64,000 nucleotides of DNA from NCBI GenBank assembly GCA_913058335.1, contig CAJXPX010000014.1, forward strand, positions 1 through 64,000, written 5' to 3'. Shown here one piece after another: positions 29,074 to 38,697 of the stretch; within the stretch, counting starts at the first letter, position 1, and every line of letters starts with the position of its first letter. The notes below the pieces were generated by a model that saw nothing but the letters and a program-made list of their open reading frames with translations, had not been told where the DNA came from and made no database searches. The stretch comes from an uncultured Hyphomonadaceae bacterium (GTDB lineage Bacteria > Pseudomonadota > Alphaproteobacteria > Caulobacterales > Maricaulaceae). Position numbers and translations under genes: made by a program.

Positions 29074-29439
29074 ATGCGTTACGTTCCGCCCATTTCATCA
29101 GAAGAGACTCCGGGCTTTGCCTCTTTGGCGGCCCTTCAGGGCTTTACGCGCGGCGTGCGATGGCCCGTTATGGCGATCATGATTCTCTATGCTTATTTGG
29201 CATTTCACACTTTATCCGGGTCCCAAGGATTGATGAATTGGATGAACAATGAAGATGAAGCCATTGAGCTAGAATCTCGTTTGGAAAATATCGAAGAAAA
29301 ACGCAAAGGGCTGGAAGCGCGTGTGAATGCGCTGGATGCGGCTCATCTCGATTTGGATGTGTTAAACGCTCTTTCCCGTGAAAAATTATATTATTCGCAT
29401 CCGAAGGATATTACGATTTGGCTTGACCCAGAGCGCTGA
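29074..29439 (+). CDS. ftsB: Septum formation initiator FtsB/DivIC-like protein
   Basis: A 121-residue bitopic membrane protein of the divisome that links FtsQ and FtsL to septal peptidoglycan synthesis. A cytoplasmic N-terminus of ~30 residues is followed by one membrane helix (PVMAIMILYAYLAFHTL), a coiled coil (about 55-90, Glu/Arg/Leu-rich) and a C-terminal domain with NALSREKLYYSHPKDITIW. It lies between eno and pdhA, a placement common in alphaproteobacteria. Its promoter holds a CtrA-type box and two GANTC sites, which suggests cell-cycle timing. Confidence 0.88.
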   Translation: MRYVPPISSEETPGFASLAALQGFTRGVRWPVMAIMILYAYLAFHTLSGSQGLMNWMNNEDEAIELESRLENIEEKRKGLEARVNALDAAHLDLDVLNALSREKLYYSHPKDITIWLDPER

Positions 29440-29511
29440 TTTTGTTGATTATACAGGAAGTTAGACGGTGTAAGCCGTTTTTTAGTTCGTATCTAAACTA
29501 TCGAGATTTCT

Positions 29512-30591
29512 ATGGCGACCAAATCAGGTAAAACTGCCTCTAAAAAGTCAGCATCGAAAAAGCCTGCCGCGAAAAAAACGGCTCAAAAATCCACCTCGAA
29601 AACCACGGCGAAAAAACAAACTCACAAGACAAATGCGGATGAGCTTCTGGCTTATTACCGCGACATGCTGTTGATCCGGCGTTTCGAGGAAAAGGCAGGC
29701 CAGCTTTACGGCATGGGACAGATTGCCGGGTTCTGCCATCTCTATATTGGGCAAGAAGCTGTTGTTGTTGGCTGCCGCGCCGCGATGGAAGATGGCGACC
29801 AAATGATCACCGGCTATCGTGATCATGGACATATGCTCGCTTGCGGGATGGAGAGTAAAGGCGTCATGGCCGAACTGACTGGCCGGGAGGGCGGCTATTC
29901 GCGAGGTAAGGGCGGCTCTATGCATATGTTTTCGACAGATAAGAAATTTTACGGCGGTCACGGCATTGTCGGCGCTCAGGTTCCGATCGGAGCGGGTATT
30001 GGATTTGCCAATAAATATATGGATAACGGTGCGGTTAGCCTCGCTTTCTTTGGCGACGGCGCCTCAAACCAAGGCCAAGTCTATGAGACGTTCAACATGG
30101 CCAAGCTTTGGGACCTTCCGGTTGTCTTTGTCATCGAGAATAATCAATATGCGATGGGTACCTCTGTCGAGCGCTCCTCGGCGGAGACCGAGCTGTTTAA
30201 ACGCGGAAGCAGTTTCGAGATTGAAGGCATTCAGGTGGATGGGATGAACATCCTCGAAGTGCGGGACGCGGCCGCCAAGGCTTTGGAACATGCGCGTTCC
30301 GGTAAAGGTCCGATGATCCTCGAAATGAAGACATATCGTTATCGCGGACATTCCATGTCCGATCCGGCGAAATACCGCTCTCGCGATGAGGTGACAAAAA
30401 CGCGGACAGAACGGGATCCCATTGATGCAGTGCGCAAGCAATTACTTGATAAAAAATGGGCCGACGAAGACTCGCTCAAGGCATTAGACAAGGAAATCAA
30501 GGCTATAGTCGCGGACGCCGCAGAATTTGCCCAATCCTCACCAGAGCCTGACCCGTCAGAACTTTGGACAGATGTGTTGCTGGAAGCTTAG
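29512..30591 (+). CDS. pdhA: Pyruvate dehydrogenase E1 alpha subunit
   Basis: A 359-residue thiamine-diphosphate enzyme subunit that decarboxylates pyruvate with PdhB. The catalytic core starts near DELLAYYRDMLLIRRFEEK (about 43) and contains the TPP motif GDGASNQGQVYETFN and the phospholoop-like region YRYRGHSMSDPAKYR. The first ~40 residues are odd: almost only Lys, Ala, Ser and Thr (repeats such as SKKSASKKPAAKK), like a histone H1 tail. The tail is encoded by the same frame from the ATG at 29512, and no alternative start precedes the core. First gene of the pdh cluster. Confidence 0.96.
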   Translation: MATKSGKTASKKSASKKPAAKKTAQKSTSKTTAKKQTHKTNADELLAYYRDMLLIRRFEEKAGQLYGMGQIAGFCHLYIGQEAVVVGCRAAMEDGDQMITGYRDHGHMLACGMESKGVMAELTGREGGYSRGKGGSMHMFSTDKKFYGGHGIVGAQVPIGAGIGFANKYMDNGAVSLAFFGDGASNQGQVYETFNMAKLWDLPVVFVIENNQYAMGTSVERSSAETELFKRGSSFEIEGIQVDGMNILEVRDAAAKALEHARSGKGPMILEMKTYRYRGHSMSDPAKYRSRDEVTKTRTERDPIDAVRKQLLDKKWADEDSLKALDKEIKAIVADAAEFAQSSPEPDPSELWTDVLLEA

Positions 30592-30630
30592 ATAAACTTT
30601 GACTGCCTTTATTGAAAAGGACTACGCCTG

Positions 30631-31020
30631 ATGTCTCTTCTGGATTACATTGTTTTGACCGTCGCGGTCTATTTTATTATGATTATGGTTCAGGTGGTTG
30701 CCGCGTGGCGGAGCCAGTCTTTGTCAGAGCTGGCCGGTCCGCGTGATAATATGACAGATAAAGGCGTTTTTATCGGGCGGTGCCGCCGGGCCAATCACAA
30801 TATGGTGGAAGGCATGCTAATGTTTTTCCCGCTCGCTTTCGTCGCATTGCATATAAACCCTGTCGGAGCATTGGCTTTAACCGGGGCGGCGCTTTTTGTT
30901 TTTGCCCGCATTGTTTATGCATTTTTGTATTGGTTCGGAGTGCCTTATCTACGCACTTTGGCCTGGATCGTCTCTCTCTTGGGATTGATCCTTATTTTCC
31001 TTCAAGTTTTACCCGTTTAG
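30631..31020 (+). CDS. MAPEG family membrane protein
   Basis: A 129-residue protein with four hydrophobic segments and the MAPEG pattern: CRRANHNMVEGMLMFFPLAF after helix 1, and a central FARIVYAFLYWFGVPYLRTLAW. The eukaryotic relatives are microsomal glutathione transferases and eicosanoid enzymes; bacterial members mostly lack a known role. AAAGGA lies just upstream of the ATG, and it sits in the short gap between pdhA and pdhB, so it is very likely cotranscribed with pyruvate dehydrogenase. A role in membrane redox or electrophile defence is only a guess. Confidence 0.85.
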   Translation: MSLLDYIVLTVAVYFIMIMVQVVAAWRSQSLSELAGPRDNMTDKGVFIGRCRRANHNMVEGMLMFFPLAFVALHINPVGALALTGAALFVFARIVYAFLYWFGVPYLRTLAWIVSLLGLILIFLQVLPV

Positions 31021-31032
31021 AGGCTCCGACCT

Positions 31033-32478
31033 ATGGCAATCGATATTAAAATGCCGGCGCTTTCTCCGACTATGGAAGAAGGCACGCTGTCAAAGTGGCT
31101 CGTCAAAGAAGGCGATAGCGTTACCTCCGGTGATATTCTGGCCGAGATTGAAACCGACAAAGCGACAATGGAAGTCGAGTCGATTGACGAAGGTACGGTC
31201 GGTAAAATTGTTATTGCCGCTGGAACGGATAATGTGAAAGTCGGCGAAGTGATTTTACAGCTCTTGGAAGAGGGTGACAGCGAGGACGATTTATCTGACC
31301 CGTCCGCGTCAAAAGATAAGAGCGAGAAAAAAGACGATAAAGATAAGGACGAAAAGAAAGAGGGGAATAAAGACAAGTCTCCTGCGAAAAATACTGAACG
31401 GGAAGGTGCAAAGGCCGCCCCCGACGAAAGACCCGGCAAGCCCAAGCTCGCCGAAATTATTCAAAAAGACCCGGACGTTCCGTCCAATATTAAAATGGTC
31501 GAAACCACCGTGCGTGACGCGCTTCGTGATGCGATGGCCGAAGAAATGCGCCGCGATGAAAAAGTCTTCGTCATGGGCGAGGAGGTCGCGGAATATCAGG
31601 GCGCTTATAAAGTGACGCGCGAGCTTTTACAGGAATTCTCCGCGCGCCGCGTGGTCGATACACCGATTACGGAATATGGTTTTGCCGGTATCGGGGTCGG
31701 CGCGGCGATGGGCGGTCTCAAGCCGATTGTCGAATTCATGACGTTTAACTTTGCTATGCAAGCTATTGATCATATTATCAATTCTGCGGCGAAAACGCTT
31801 TATATGTCCGGCGGACAGATGCGTTGCCCGATTGTTTTCCGTGGCCCGAACGGCGCGGCGAGCCGCGTTGGCGCGCAGCATTCTCAGGATTATTCCAGCT
31901 GGTACGCGCATGTGCCGGGGCTGAAAGTCATTGCGCCTTATGACTCCGCGGACGCCAAAGGCCTTTTGAAAGCGGCTATTCGCGACCCGAACCCCGTTGT
32001 CTTCCTCGAGCACGAACTCATGTATGGCGAGACATTCGACGTGCCGGATATGGATGATTTCCTTATCCCGATTGGCAAAGCGAAAATCCGCCGCGAAGGC
32101 GCAGACGTCACGCTCGTTGCTCACTCCCGCATGGTCGGACGCTGTCTCGAAGCCGCCGAGAAATTGGCTGAGGAGGGTATCGACGCGGAGGTCATTGACC
32201 TGCGAACGCTTCGTCCTCTGGATACAGCGACGGTGATTGAGAGCGTTAAGAAAACCAACCGTCTGGTCTGCGCCGAAGAAGGCTGGGGACAACACGGCGT
32301 CGGCGCAGAAATTGCGGCTGTTGTTGTGAAAGAGGCGTTCGATTATCTCGACGCCCCGCCGGAACGTGTGCATCAAGCGGATGTGCCGCTGCCATATGCG
32401 GCGAACCTGGAAGCCTTGAGCCTGCCGGGAACAGAGGATGTCGTGAAAGCGGCGAAGAAGGTTTGTTATGTGGACTAA
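31033..32478 (+). CDS. pdhB: Pyruvate dehydrogenase E1 beta subunit with lipoyl domain
   Basis: A 481-residue E1 beta subunit. The first ~80 residues are a lipoyl domain with lipoyl-Lys43 in [12 protein letters not shown], followed by a Lys/Glu/Asp-rich linker (about 90-150) and then the transketolase-like beta domain ([15 protein letters not shown], then [20 protein letters not shown] and [14 protein letters not shown]). A lipoyl-E1beta fusion is typical of alphaproteobacteria. It starts 12 nt after the MAPEG gene. It joins PdhA in the E1 heterotetramer and is reductively acetylated on lipoate. Confidence 0.97.
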   Translation: MAIDIKMPALSPTMEEGTLSKWLVKEGDSVTSGDILAEIETDKATMEVESIDEGTVGKIVIAAGTDNVKVGEVILQLLEEGDSEDDLSDPSASKDKSEKKDDKDKDEKKEGNKDKSPAKNTEREGAKAAPDERPGKPKLAEIIQKDPDVPSNIKMVETTVRDALRDAMAEEMRRDEKVFVMGEEVAEYQGAYKVTRELLQEFSARRVVDTPITEYGFAGIGVGAAMGGLKPIVEFMTFNFAMQAIDHIINSAAKTLYMSGGQMRCPIVFRGPNGAASRVGAQHSQDYSSWYAHVPGLKVIAPYDSADAKGLLKAAIRDPNPVVFLEHELMYGETFDVPDMDDFLIPIGKAKIRREGADVTLVAHSRMVGRCLEAAEKLAEEGIDAEVIDLRTLRPLDTATVIESVKKTNRLVCAEEGWGQHGVGAEIAAVVVKEAFDYLDAPPERVHQADVPLPYAANLEALSLPGTEDVVKAAKKVCYVD

Positions 32479-32545
32479 CGGTCAAGAATGCACCGTTTGA
32501 TTTTAGAGATTTTAAAGTCAGAGGTTCTGACTCCCGGAGAGAAAA

Positions 32546-33904
32546 ATGCCTGTTGAAATTCTCATGCCCGCCTTATCCCCCACTATGGAAGAGGGGACTT
32601 TGTCTAAATGGTTGATGAAAGAAGGCGATACGGTGTCATCCGGCGATCTCTTGGCGGAAATTGAAACCGACAAGGCGACGATGGAGGTCGAAGCCGTCGA
32701 AGAAGGAACGCTCGCGAAAATCCTTGTGGAAGCCGGAACGGAGGGGGTGAAAGTCAATTCGCCTATAGCGCTGCTGCTCGAGGAGGACGAGGATGAAAGC
32801 GCGCTAGACGGATATGAGCCGACAGGAGCGGATGTCTCCAAGCCAGATGAGGACAAAGACGAAGCTAAAGAGCCTAAAAGGGAAGAGAAAGCAGACACCA
32901 AAAAAGAAGATAGCTCTTCGAAATCTTCCGAGACTAAAACGAAGAGGCAGGATAGAAGCAATGAAAAGGACGGCGAGCGTTTGAGGGCTTCGCCTCTGGC
33001 CAAACGCCTCGCGAAAGAGGCCGGGATTGATTTGGAGTCAGTTAAAGGCTCCGGCCCAAAAGGCCGCATTATTAAAGCCGATATTGAAAATTACGAAGCG
33101 CCTAAAGCTGAAGAGAAAAAGTCCGAAGCGCCTAAAGAGTCCAAAGAAGAGTCCAAAGAGGTCGGCGCGGTTCGCAGCGGCGGCGCGGATTATCTGTCCA
33201 AAATGGGCATTGAGGCCGGCTCTTATGATCTAGAACCTCTCAATGGAATGATGAAAACAATCGCCAAGCGTCTCTCTGCGTCAAACAATAATGTGCCGGA
33301 CTTCCCGTTGCTCATAGATTGCGAAATCGACGCATTGCTTAAACTCCGCAAAGAGTTGAATGCGCAGGCCCCGGAAGGCGTGAAAGTGAGCGTCAATGAT
33401 ATGCTTATCCGGGCTTGTGCTTTGTCTCTGAAATTTGTGCCGAAAGCCAATGCGAGCTATACGCCGGACGGAATTGCCTATCACAAACACGCCGATGTCG
33501 CCGTGGCTGTCGCTATTGATGGCGGGTTAATCACGCCGATTATACGCGAAGCCGAAAATAAAGGCCTGTCGACCATCTCGACTGAAATGGTGGACCTGGC
33601 CAGCCGCGCCCGTGATATGAAACTCAAGCCAAATGAATATCAGGGCGGGACATTTTCAATTTCTAACCTTGGTATGATGGGAATTAAATCTTTCGGCTCC
33701 ATCATTAACGAGCCACATGGCATGATCCTGTCAGTCGGAGCAGGCGCGCCGCGCGCCGTTGTCAAAGATGGGGAGCTTGCCGTTGCGACCGTTATGACCG
33801 TGACACTAACCTGCGATCACCGCGTTGTGGACGGAGCGATGGGCGCGAAATGGCTTCAGCACTTCAAGCGTTATATCGAGCAGCCCATTACAATGATGTT
33901 GTAA
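32546..33904 (+). CDS. pdhC: Dihydrolipoamide acetyltransferase (E2) of pyruvate dehydrogenase
   Basis: A 452-residue E2 core subunit that moves acetyl groups from lipoate to CoA. It has a lipoyl domain (Lys43 in [12 protein letters not shown]), a charged linker, the peripheral subunit-binding domain ([21 protein letters not shown]), a second Lys/Glu/Pro-rich linker and the catalytic domain with the active-site [21 protein letters not shown] precedes the ATG. Its lipoyl domain is nearly identical in sequence to that of PdhB, pointing to shared origin. Confidence 0.97.
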   Translation: MPVEILMPALSPTMEEGTLSKWLMKEGDTVSSGDLLAEIETDKATMEVEAVEEGTLAKILVEAGTEGVKVNSPIALLLEEDEDESALDGYEPTGADVSKPDEDKDEAKEPKREEKADTKKEDSSSKSSETKTKRQDRSNEKDGERLRASPLAKRLAKEAGIDLESVKGSGPKGRIIKADIENYEAPKAEEKKSEAPKESKEESKEVGAVRSGGADYLSKMGIEAGSYDLEPLNGMMKTIAKRLSASNNNVPDFPLLIDCEIDALLKLRKELNAQAPEGVKVSVNDMLIRACALSLKFVPKANASYTPDGIAYHKHADVAVAVAIDGGLITPIIREAENKGLSTISTEMVDLASRARDMKLKPNEYQGGTFSISNLGMMGIKSFGSIINEPHGMILSVGAGAPRAVVKDGELAVATVMTVTLTCDHRVVDGAMGAKWLQHFKRYIEQPITMML

Positions 33905-33967
33905 TAGCTGAACAAAGTTTCTCCCTACAGGGGAGGAGCATTGCCCTTCGGCAGCCCCGCGTTATAC

Positions 33968-33982
33968 TTAATCAAACCTTAA
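33968..33982. promoter_or_regulatory. CtrA-type box upstream of the unknown gene at 33999
   Basis: TTAA (33968-33971), a 7-nt spacer and TTAA (33979-33982) lie 16 nt before the ATG. A GANTC site (GACTC, 33994-33998) abuts the start codon. The same arrangement of CtrA-type box and GANTC occurs at ftsB. Confidence 0.5.
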
Positions 33983-33998
33983 GGACGCGGAGCGACTC

Positions 33999-34943
33999 AT
34001 GCTTTGGAAATCATTACTCACCGGAACTCTTCTTGCAGGACTTGCAGGCGCGGTTGTCTATTTTGGCACAGGCGGCGAATTTGCGACTGCCAGTGTCAAA
34101 GCTGATTTCCGTCAGGCGGCGACGGAAACCAAAGCGGCGACTAAATCTGTCGCGGAAGACGTCTCTGAGACAGCGTCTGCAACAATAGAGAAAATGACAA
34201 ATGCCTCCGATTCTCTTGAGGCATCGCTCAAGGATAAATTGGCTTCGGGTGAGAACGTTGAGCCGCCCAAAACCGAGATACAAACCAAAGACAGCCAAAA
34301 AACGGAAAAAGAGAAGAGCGAAAAGAAATGGCTGGACCGTTACCTGAACAAGAAGTCAGGTGATGAAGCGCTGGAGGCAGATAGCCCGGATCAAGAGCCG
34401 GTTAATGTCGATGATATGGACAGCGAAGACGTGGATGGAGCTGTGAGAGACATCCTTAGAAAAGACCGTGAAAATACGGCTGAGGAAAAGGCGGGAGAAA
34501 ATAGAGATCTTGAAGAGGCCCCCAAGCTTGACCCCGTGCCGCGTTTGGAAATGAGCTCAACTGAAAACGAAACTGATACGGTCATTAAGTCAGAGACTGA
34601 AATAAAAGCTGTTTACGAGACGGCCTTGGACGAAACAAAAGACATTAAAATCGTGGAACTACGCGATCGCGCCTATCTTAGCCTAATTGATTACACGATC
34701 CGCAAAAAGGATTTTGAACGATCCAAGGCTGTCATTACGGAAATTAGCCAGCCAGAGCTTCGCGATACTGCGCGAAGCAATATTGCCGTAGGTCTGGCCC
34801 GCCTCGGAGAACGCGAACCAGCCTTTGCTATTCTGGAAGATGTCGAAACAGACGCGCTCTCAGATGTGCTGCGTTTGCAAGTCATAGAAGCTATGACGGC
34901 CCCCTCTCAAAATCAGGCTAATTCCGCCATTCCGACAAATTAG
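33999..34943 (+). CDS. Unknown membrane-anchored protein inside the pdh cluster
   Basis: A 314-residue protein that I do not recognise. It has an N-terminal signal or anchor helix (about 5-24), then a long polar, Glu/Lys/Ser/Thr-rich and probably disordered or helical stretch (about 30-200). The C-terminal part (about 205-300) has two to three helical-repeat units of TPR-like pattern, for example ELRDTARSNIAVGLARLGE. It is probably periplasmic or inner-membrane bound, with the repeats as a protein-binding domain. Its own promoter region carries a CtrA-type box plus a GANTC site. It lies between pdhC and lpdA on the same strand. No enzymatic motif is visible. Confidence 0.7.
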   Translation: MLWKSLLTGTLLAGLAGAVVYFGTGGEFATASVKADFRQAATETKAATKSVAEDVSETASATIEKMTNASDSLEASLKDKLASGENVEPPKTEIQTKDSQKTEKEKSEKKWLDRYLNKKSGDEALEADSPDQEPVNVDDMDSEDVDGAVRDILRKDRENTAEEKAGENRDLEEAPKLDPVPRLEMSSTENETDTVIKSETEIKAVYETALDETKDIKIVELRDRAYLSLIDYTIRKKDFERSKAVITEISQPELRDTARSNIAVGLARLGEREPAFAILEDVETDALSDVLRLQVIEAMTAPSQNQANSAIPTN

Positions 34944-34992
34944 ATATTCCTAATTATGGGTTCTAATGGGCCCTGAAATCTGTCATAGACTT

Positions 34993-35010
34993 GCGAGAAT
35001 TAATTCCCGC
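34993..35010. promoter_or_regulatory. Near-perfect palindrome before lpdA
   Basis: GCGAGAATTAATTCCCGC is an 18-nt inverted repeat with one mismatched pair, 16 nt upstream of the lpdA ATG. It could be an operator or a short mRNA stem; no candidate regulator is known here. Confidence 0.25.
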
Positions 35011-35026
35011 AAAAAGGGCCAAAAAT

Positions 35027-36418
35027 ATGGCTGAGACAGCTTTTGACGTTATCATAATCGGATCAGGACCGGGGGGGTATGTGACCGCCATTCGGGCGTC
35101 TCAACTCGGGTTTAAAACTGCGATTGTTGAGAAAGACGATCTGGGTGGGGTTTGTCTGAACTGGGGGTGTATTCCAACTAAAGCGTTGCTGCGATCTGCT
35201 GAAGTTTATCACAATATGAAACATGCGGATGAATATGGCCTTTCCGCCGAGCCGAGCTTTGACCTTGAAAAAATCGTCAAACGGTCCCGGAAGATTGCCG
35301 GGCAGCTTTCCGGCGGCATTAAACACCTTATGAAGAAAAACAAAGTCACCGTAATTAACGGCTTTGCGACGTTGAAAAAGGGAAAAGACGCCCCGACAGT
35401 GGTCGTAGACGGAACAGATTACACGGCAAAGCACGTCATTCTGGGCACAGGGGCCCGCGCCCGTCATATCCCGCAGGCGGGTTTGGAACCGGACGGAAAA
35501 TATATCTGGACAGCCCGTGAAGCGATGGTGCCGGACAGCATACCGAAAAAGCTTCTTGTGGTGGGCTCCGGCGCAATCGGTATGGAGTTCGCCTCTTTTT
35601 TTGACGCCTTCGGGGCGGATGTAACGGTTGTCGAAATGGTGGATCGTATTTTGCCGGCTGAAGACGAAGAAATTTCAAAAATGGCCCGCAAAGCGTTTGA
35701 AAAGCGCGGCGTGACCATCAAGACTGAGACGCAAGCCTCTGTAAAACTAGGCAAAAATGGTGTCACAGCGACGCTGACCAAGGGCGATGAATCTGAAGAA
35801 ATTGAGTTTGATCGCGTCGTTCTGGCTATCGGCATTGTCGGCAATACCGAAGATATGGGTCTTGAAGAGCTGGGCGTTAAAATTGAGAAAACTCATATTG
35901 AAGTTGACGAATATTCTTTCACAGGTGTGAAAGGGCTTTACGCTATTGGCGACGTTACAACGCCGCCTTGGCTCGCACATAAAGCGTCCCATGAAGGCAT
36001 TATTTGTGTCGAGAAAATAGCCGGCGAAAATCCTCATCCACTTGACGCGAATGCTATTCCGGGGTGCACTTACTGCCATCCGCAAATTGCGTCTGTCGGA
36101 CACACCGAAGCGCAAGCAAAAGAGGCGGGCTATGACGTAAAGGTCGGCCGTTTCCCATTTATCGGCAATGGCAAGGCAATTGCCTTAGGCGAACCGGAAG
36201 GTCTGGTTAAAACTGTTTTTGATGCCAAAACCGGAGAGCTGCTCGGCGCGCATATGATTGGCGCGGAAGTGACTGAGCTTATTCAGGGCTATACGGTTGC
36301 ACAAAAACTGGAAACGACAGAGCATGAGCTGATGGAAACCGTATTCCCGCATCCGACTTTATCAGAAATGATGCATGAAGCTGTTCTGGACGCCTATGAC
36401 AGGACGATCCATTATTAA
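35027..36418 (+). CDS. lpdA: Dihydrolipoamide dehydrogenase (E3)
   Basis: A 463-residue FAD disulfide reductase that reoxidizes lipoate in the pyruvate dehydrogenase complex. It has the FAD motif IIIGSGPGGYVTAIRA, the redox disulfide GGVCLNWGCIPTKALL, the NAD-binding GSGAIGMEFASFF and the C-terminal HPTLSEMMHEAV with the catalytic His. The ATG at 35027 gives the normal family N-terminus; the frame runs open to a TTG at 34991. It ends 3 nt from a convergent acyltransferase gene. Confidence 0.97.
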   Translation: MAETAFDVIIIGSGPGGYVTAIRASQLGFKTAIVEKDDLGGVCLNWGCIPTKALLRSAEVYHNMKHADEYGLSAEPSFDLEKIVKRSRKIAGQLSGGIKHLMKKNKVTVINGFATLKKGKDAPTVVVDGTDYTAKHVILGTGARARHIPQAGLEPDGKYIWTAREAMVPDSIPKKLLVVGSGAIGMEFASFFDAFGADVTVVEMVDRILPAEDEEISKMARKAFEKRGVTIKTETQASVKLGKNGVTATLTKGDESEEIEFDRVVLAIGIVGNTEDMGLEELGVKIEKTHIEVDEYSFTGVKGLYAIGDVTTPPWLAHKASHEGIICVEKIAGENPHPLDANAIPGCTYCHPQIASVGHTEAQAKEAGYDVKVGRFPFIGNGKAIALGEPEGLVKTVFDAKTGELLGAHMIGAEVTELIQGYTVAQKLETTEHELMETVFPHPTLSEMMHEAVLDAYDRTIHY

Positions 36419-36421
36419 GAC

Positions 36422-37516
36422 TTAGTCCCGTAACAGTTTACGGCCTTCAATCTTTGAAGGCTTTCGCCCAAACCTTAAATGTTCTGCAAAGCGCTTTTTT
36501 GCCTTGAGAGCCGGTTTTTCGACGAAATGCCATGAAGCATAGGCAATAGCGTAAGAAAGCGGCGCTATAAGCGCAAAAAGCGTCAAAGGGTTGAGGTGCG
36601 GCCACCAATAAAAGGCGAGCTGTAATAAGCCCCAATGATAAATATAAATTCCGTAAGAAACATCAGAGAGCTTTTGCAAGCCTTCGAAGCGGGGGGCTTT
36701 GGCAAAGGCAACCAGCATAAGACCATAGGCCAGCATCACATTCACAGCAATTTCCATCGCGTTAATTCGATTGCATAATACTGCCAACAGAATTATGCAG
36801 ATGAACCCGAAAATATGGAAATTCAGACGGTCTCGATAGGCAAAAATGGCGGCGCCCAATCCATAAGCTATGGCGAAACGTAGGGCGTTTTGAGCCGTCG
36901 CGGGAAGATGGTCATACAGTCCGGTCTCTTTGCAAAGCAGCCATGCCAAACCCGGCAGAATAAATTGCGCCAAAATCATCCATTTACGCCTCATCAAACC
37001 CAAAGAGAAGGCAAGGGCTGTGACTAAATAGGCCATGAGTTCATAGCGCAGTGTCCAGAGCGGCGCCGCGGCGAGCTGCTCATGATTTGTGAGAAATGCT
37101 CCGGGTAATATCATGTCCGAGTTGATGAAACTCAGCACGAGAAAGGGCTGTTTCCAAACATCCGGATGGGTGAGGTAGTCCCAAAGGGGCAATGTGGTCG
37201 CGAGCGGCCCGATTAAAAAGAGCACAAAAGCCACATGAATAATCAGGGCCGGATAAATTCGAAGGATGCGGGCAGAGCTGTATTCCGGCAAATCTGCTCG
37301 GTAAGTCATGCTTTTTGTGACCAAAAAACCTGAAGTAATGAAAAACAAATTCACGGCGAGATAGCTTAAACCATATCCGAAAAAGATATAGGCTCCGGCA
37401 GTAATGTCGTTCATTCCGACAATCATGGCGTGTTCTGTCACGACCAAGAGTGCCATCATGACACGCAAAGGCGTGAAAAAGTTATCATGGCCTTCCCGAA
37501 TCCGCACAGGCTTCAT
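36422..37516 (-). CDS. Acyltransferase family 3 (OafA/NodX-like) membrane protein
   Basis: A 364-residue integral membrane O-acyltransferase with about ten hydrophobic segments. It shows the family opening LRVMMALLVVTEHAM (conserved His) and NLFFITSGFLVTKSM, and the late YGIYIYHWGLLQLAF. Such enzymes acetylate polysaccharides, lipids or peptidoglycan. It stands alone, convergent with lpdA and divergent from lipA, with no glycosyltransferase genes nearby, so its acceptor is unknown. Confidence 0.88.
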   Translation of the reverse strand: MKPVRIREGHDNFFTPLRVMMALLVVTEHAMIVGMNDITAGAYIFFGYGLSYLAVNLFFITSGFLVTKSMTYRADLPEYSSARILRIYPALIIHVAFVLFLIGPLATTLPLWDYLTHPDVWKQPFLVLSFINSDMILPGAFLTNHEQLAAAPLWTLRYELMAYLVTALAFSLGLMRRKWMILAQFILPGLAWLLCKETGLYDHLPATAQNALRFAIAYGLGAAIFAYRDRLNFHIFGFICIILLAVLCNRINAMEIAVNVMLAYGLMLVAFAKAPRFEGLQKLSDVSYGIYIYHWGLLQLAFYWWPHLNPLTLFALIAPLSYAIAYASWHFVEKPALKAKKRFAEHLRFGRKPSKIEGRKLLRD

Positions 37517-37731
37517 CCATCGCTGAAGCCGCGAAGAATGCAGTCTGGTTGTATTTTTTGTCTCGGACAGAGTGCGTTACCCTCATTAAAGCCAGTGTTT
37601 TTAACCTTATCCCGTTAATATAAGCAAAAAATGCGCCAATTAACTTCATTTGCAAATATGCGCCGACTGCCATGCAGTGAAAGCCTGAAATTAGACTTGC
37701 CCCAAGCGGTTAAAACCCCCATCTAACGTGC

Positions 37732-38697
37732 ATGGCTACGCTTATTGATACTGCGCAGAATATTCGTCCCAAGCCCGCATTGCGGCATCCGGAAAAGGCC
37801 AATCGGCCCGATACCGAAGTACTTCGCAAACCATCTTGGATTCGAGTGAAGGCTCCGACCTCTAAGGGGTATGCCGAAACCCGTAAAATCGTGAAAGATA
37901 AAGGCCTTGTGACCGTCTGCGAAGAAGCCGGCTGTCCAAATATTGGTGAATGCTGGGAAAAGTCCCATGCGACCTTTATGATTCTCGGCGAAATTTGTAC
38001 GCGGGCTTGCGCCTTTTGCAATGTGGCGACTGGCTTGCCGCAAGAGGTTGATGCGTATGAGCCTAAAAAGATCGCGGAAGCGGTAGAAGAAATGGGACTG
38101 AAACATGTCGTGATTACGTCTGTGGACCGAGATGATTTGTCGGATGGCGGGGCTCAGCACTTTGTGGATGTGATAGAAGCAATTCGCGCTCGATCCCCAA
38201 AAACAACGATTGAAATTTTGACCCCGGATTTCTTACGCAAAGACGGCGCCGCCGAAACCGTTATTGACGCACGTCCTGATGTTTTTAACCATAATTTGGA
38301 AACTGTCCCTCGCCTTTATTTATCCATTCGGCCCGGCGCGCGTTATTTCCATTCTCTTCGCCTGTTGGAGCGCGTCAAGGAACGCGATCCGTCTCAATTT
38401 ACCAAATCCGGACTAATGGTGGGTTTGGGCGAAACCAAAGAAGAGGTTATGCAGGTGATGGATGATATGCGCTCTGCCGGAATCGATTTTTTGACAATTG
38501 GTCAGTATTTACAACCGACCCGGAAACATGCCGCGGTGAAACGCTTCGTGACCCCTGAGGAGTTTAAAGCTTATGAGACGATCGCCCGGGCTAAAGGGTT
38601 TCTTGTCGTCTCGTCCAGTCCCTTGACCCGATCAAGCTATCATGCCGATAGCGATTTTGCGAAATTGCAAGCCGCCAGACAAGCTCAGCACGCCTAA
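37732..38697 (+). CDS. lipA: Lipoyl synthase
   Basis: A 321-residue radical-SAM enzyme that inserts two sulfurs into octanoyl groups on lipoyl domains. It has the auxiliary cluster motif [13 protein letters not shown], the radical-SAM motif [10 protein letters not shown], and a C-terminal [11 protein letters not shown] with the conserved Ser. It supplies the cofactor needed by the pdh genes upstream. No clear ribosome site precedes the ATG. It overlaps the next gene at TAATG. Confidence 0.97.
   Translation: MATLIDTAQNIRPKPALRHPEKANRPDTEVLRKPSWIRVKAPTSKGYAETRKIVKDKGLVTVCEEAGCPNIGECWEKSHATFMILGEICTRACAFCNVATGLPQEVDAYEPKKIAEAVEEMGLKHVVITSVDRDDLSDGGAQHFVDVIEAIRARSPKTTIEILTPDFLRKDGAAETVIDARPDVFNHNLETVPRLYLSIRPGARYFHSLRLLERVKERDPSQFTKSGLMVGLGETKEEVMQVMDDMRSAGIDFLTIGQYLQPTRKHAAVKRFVTPEEFKAYETIARAKGFLVVSSSPLTRSSYHADSDFAKLQAARQAQHA

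Noticed and set aside
31627-32376. A 249-codon open frame antisense to pdhB
   Set aside because: Fully inside the conserved E1 beta domain on the opposite strand; no domain seen.
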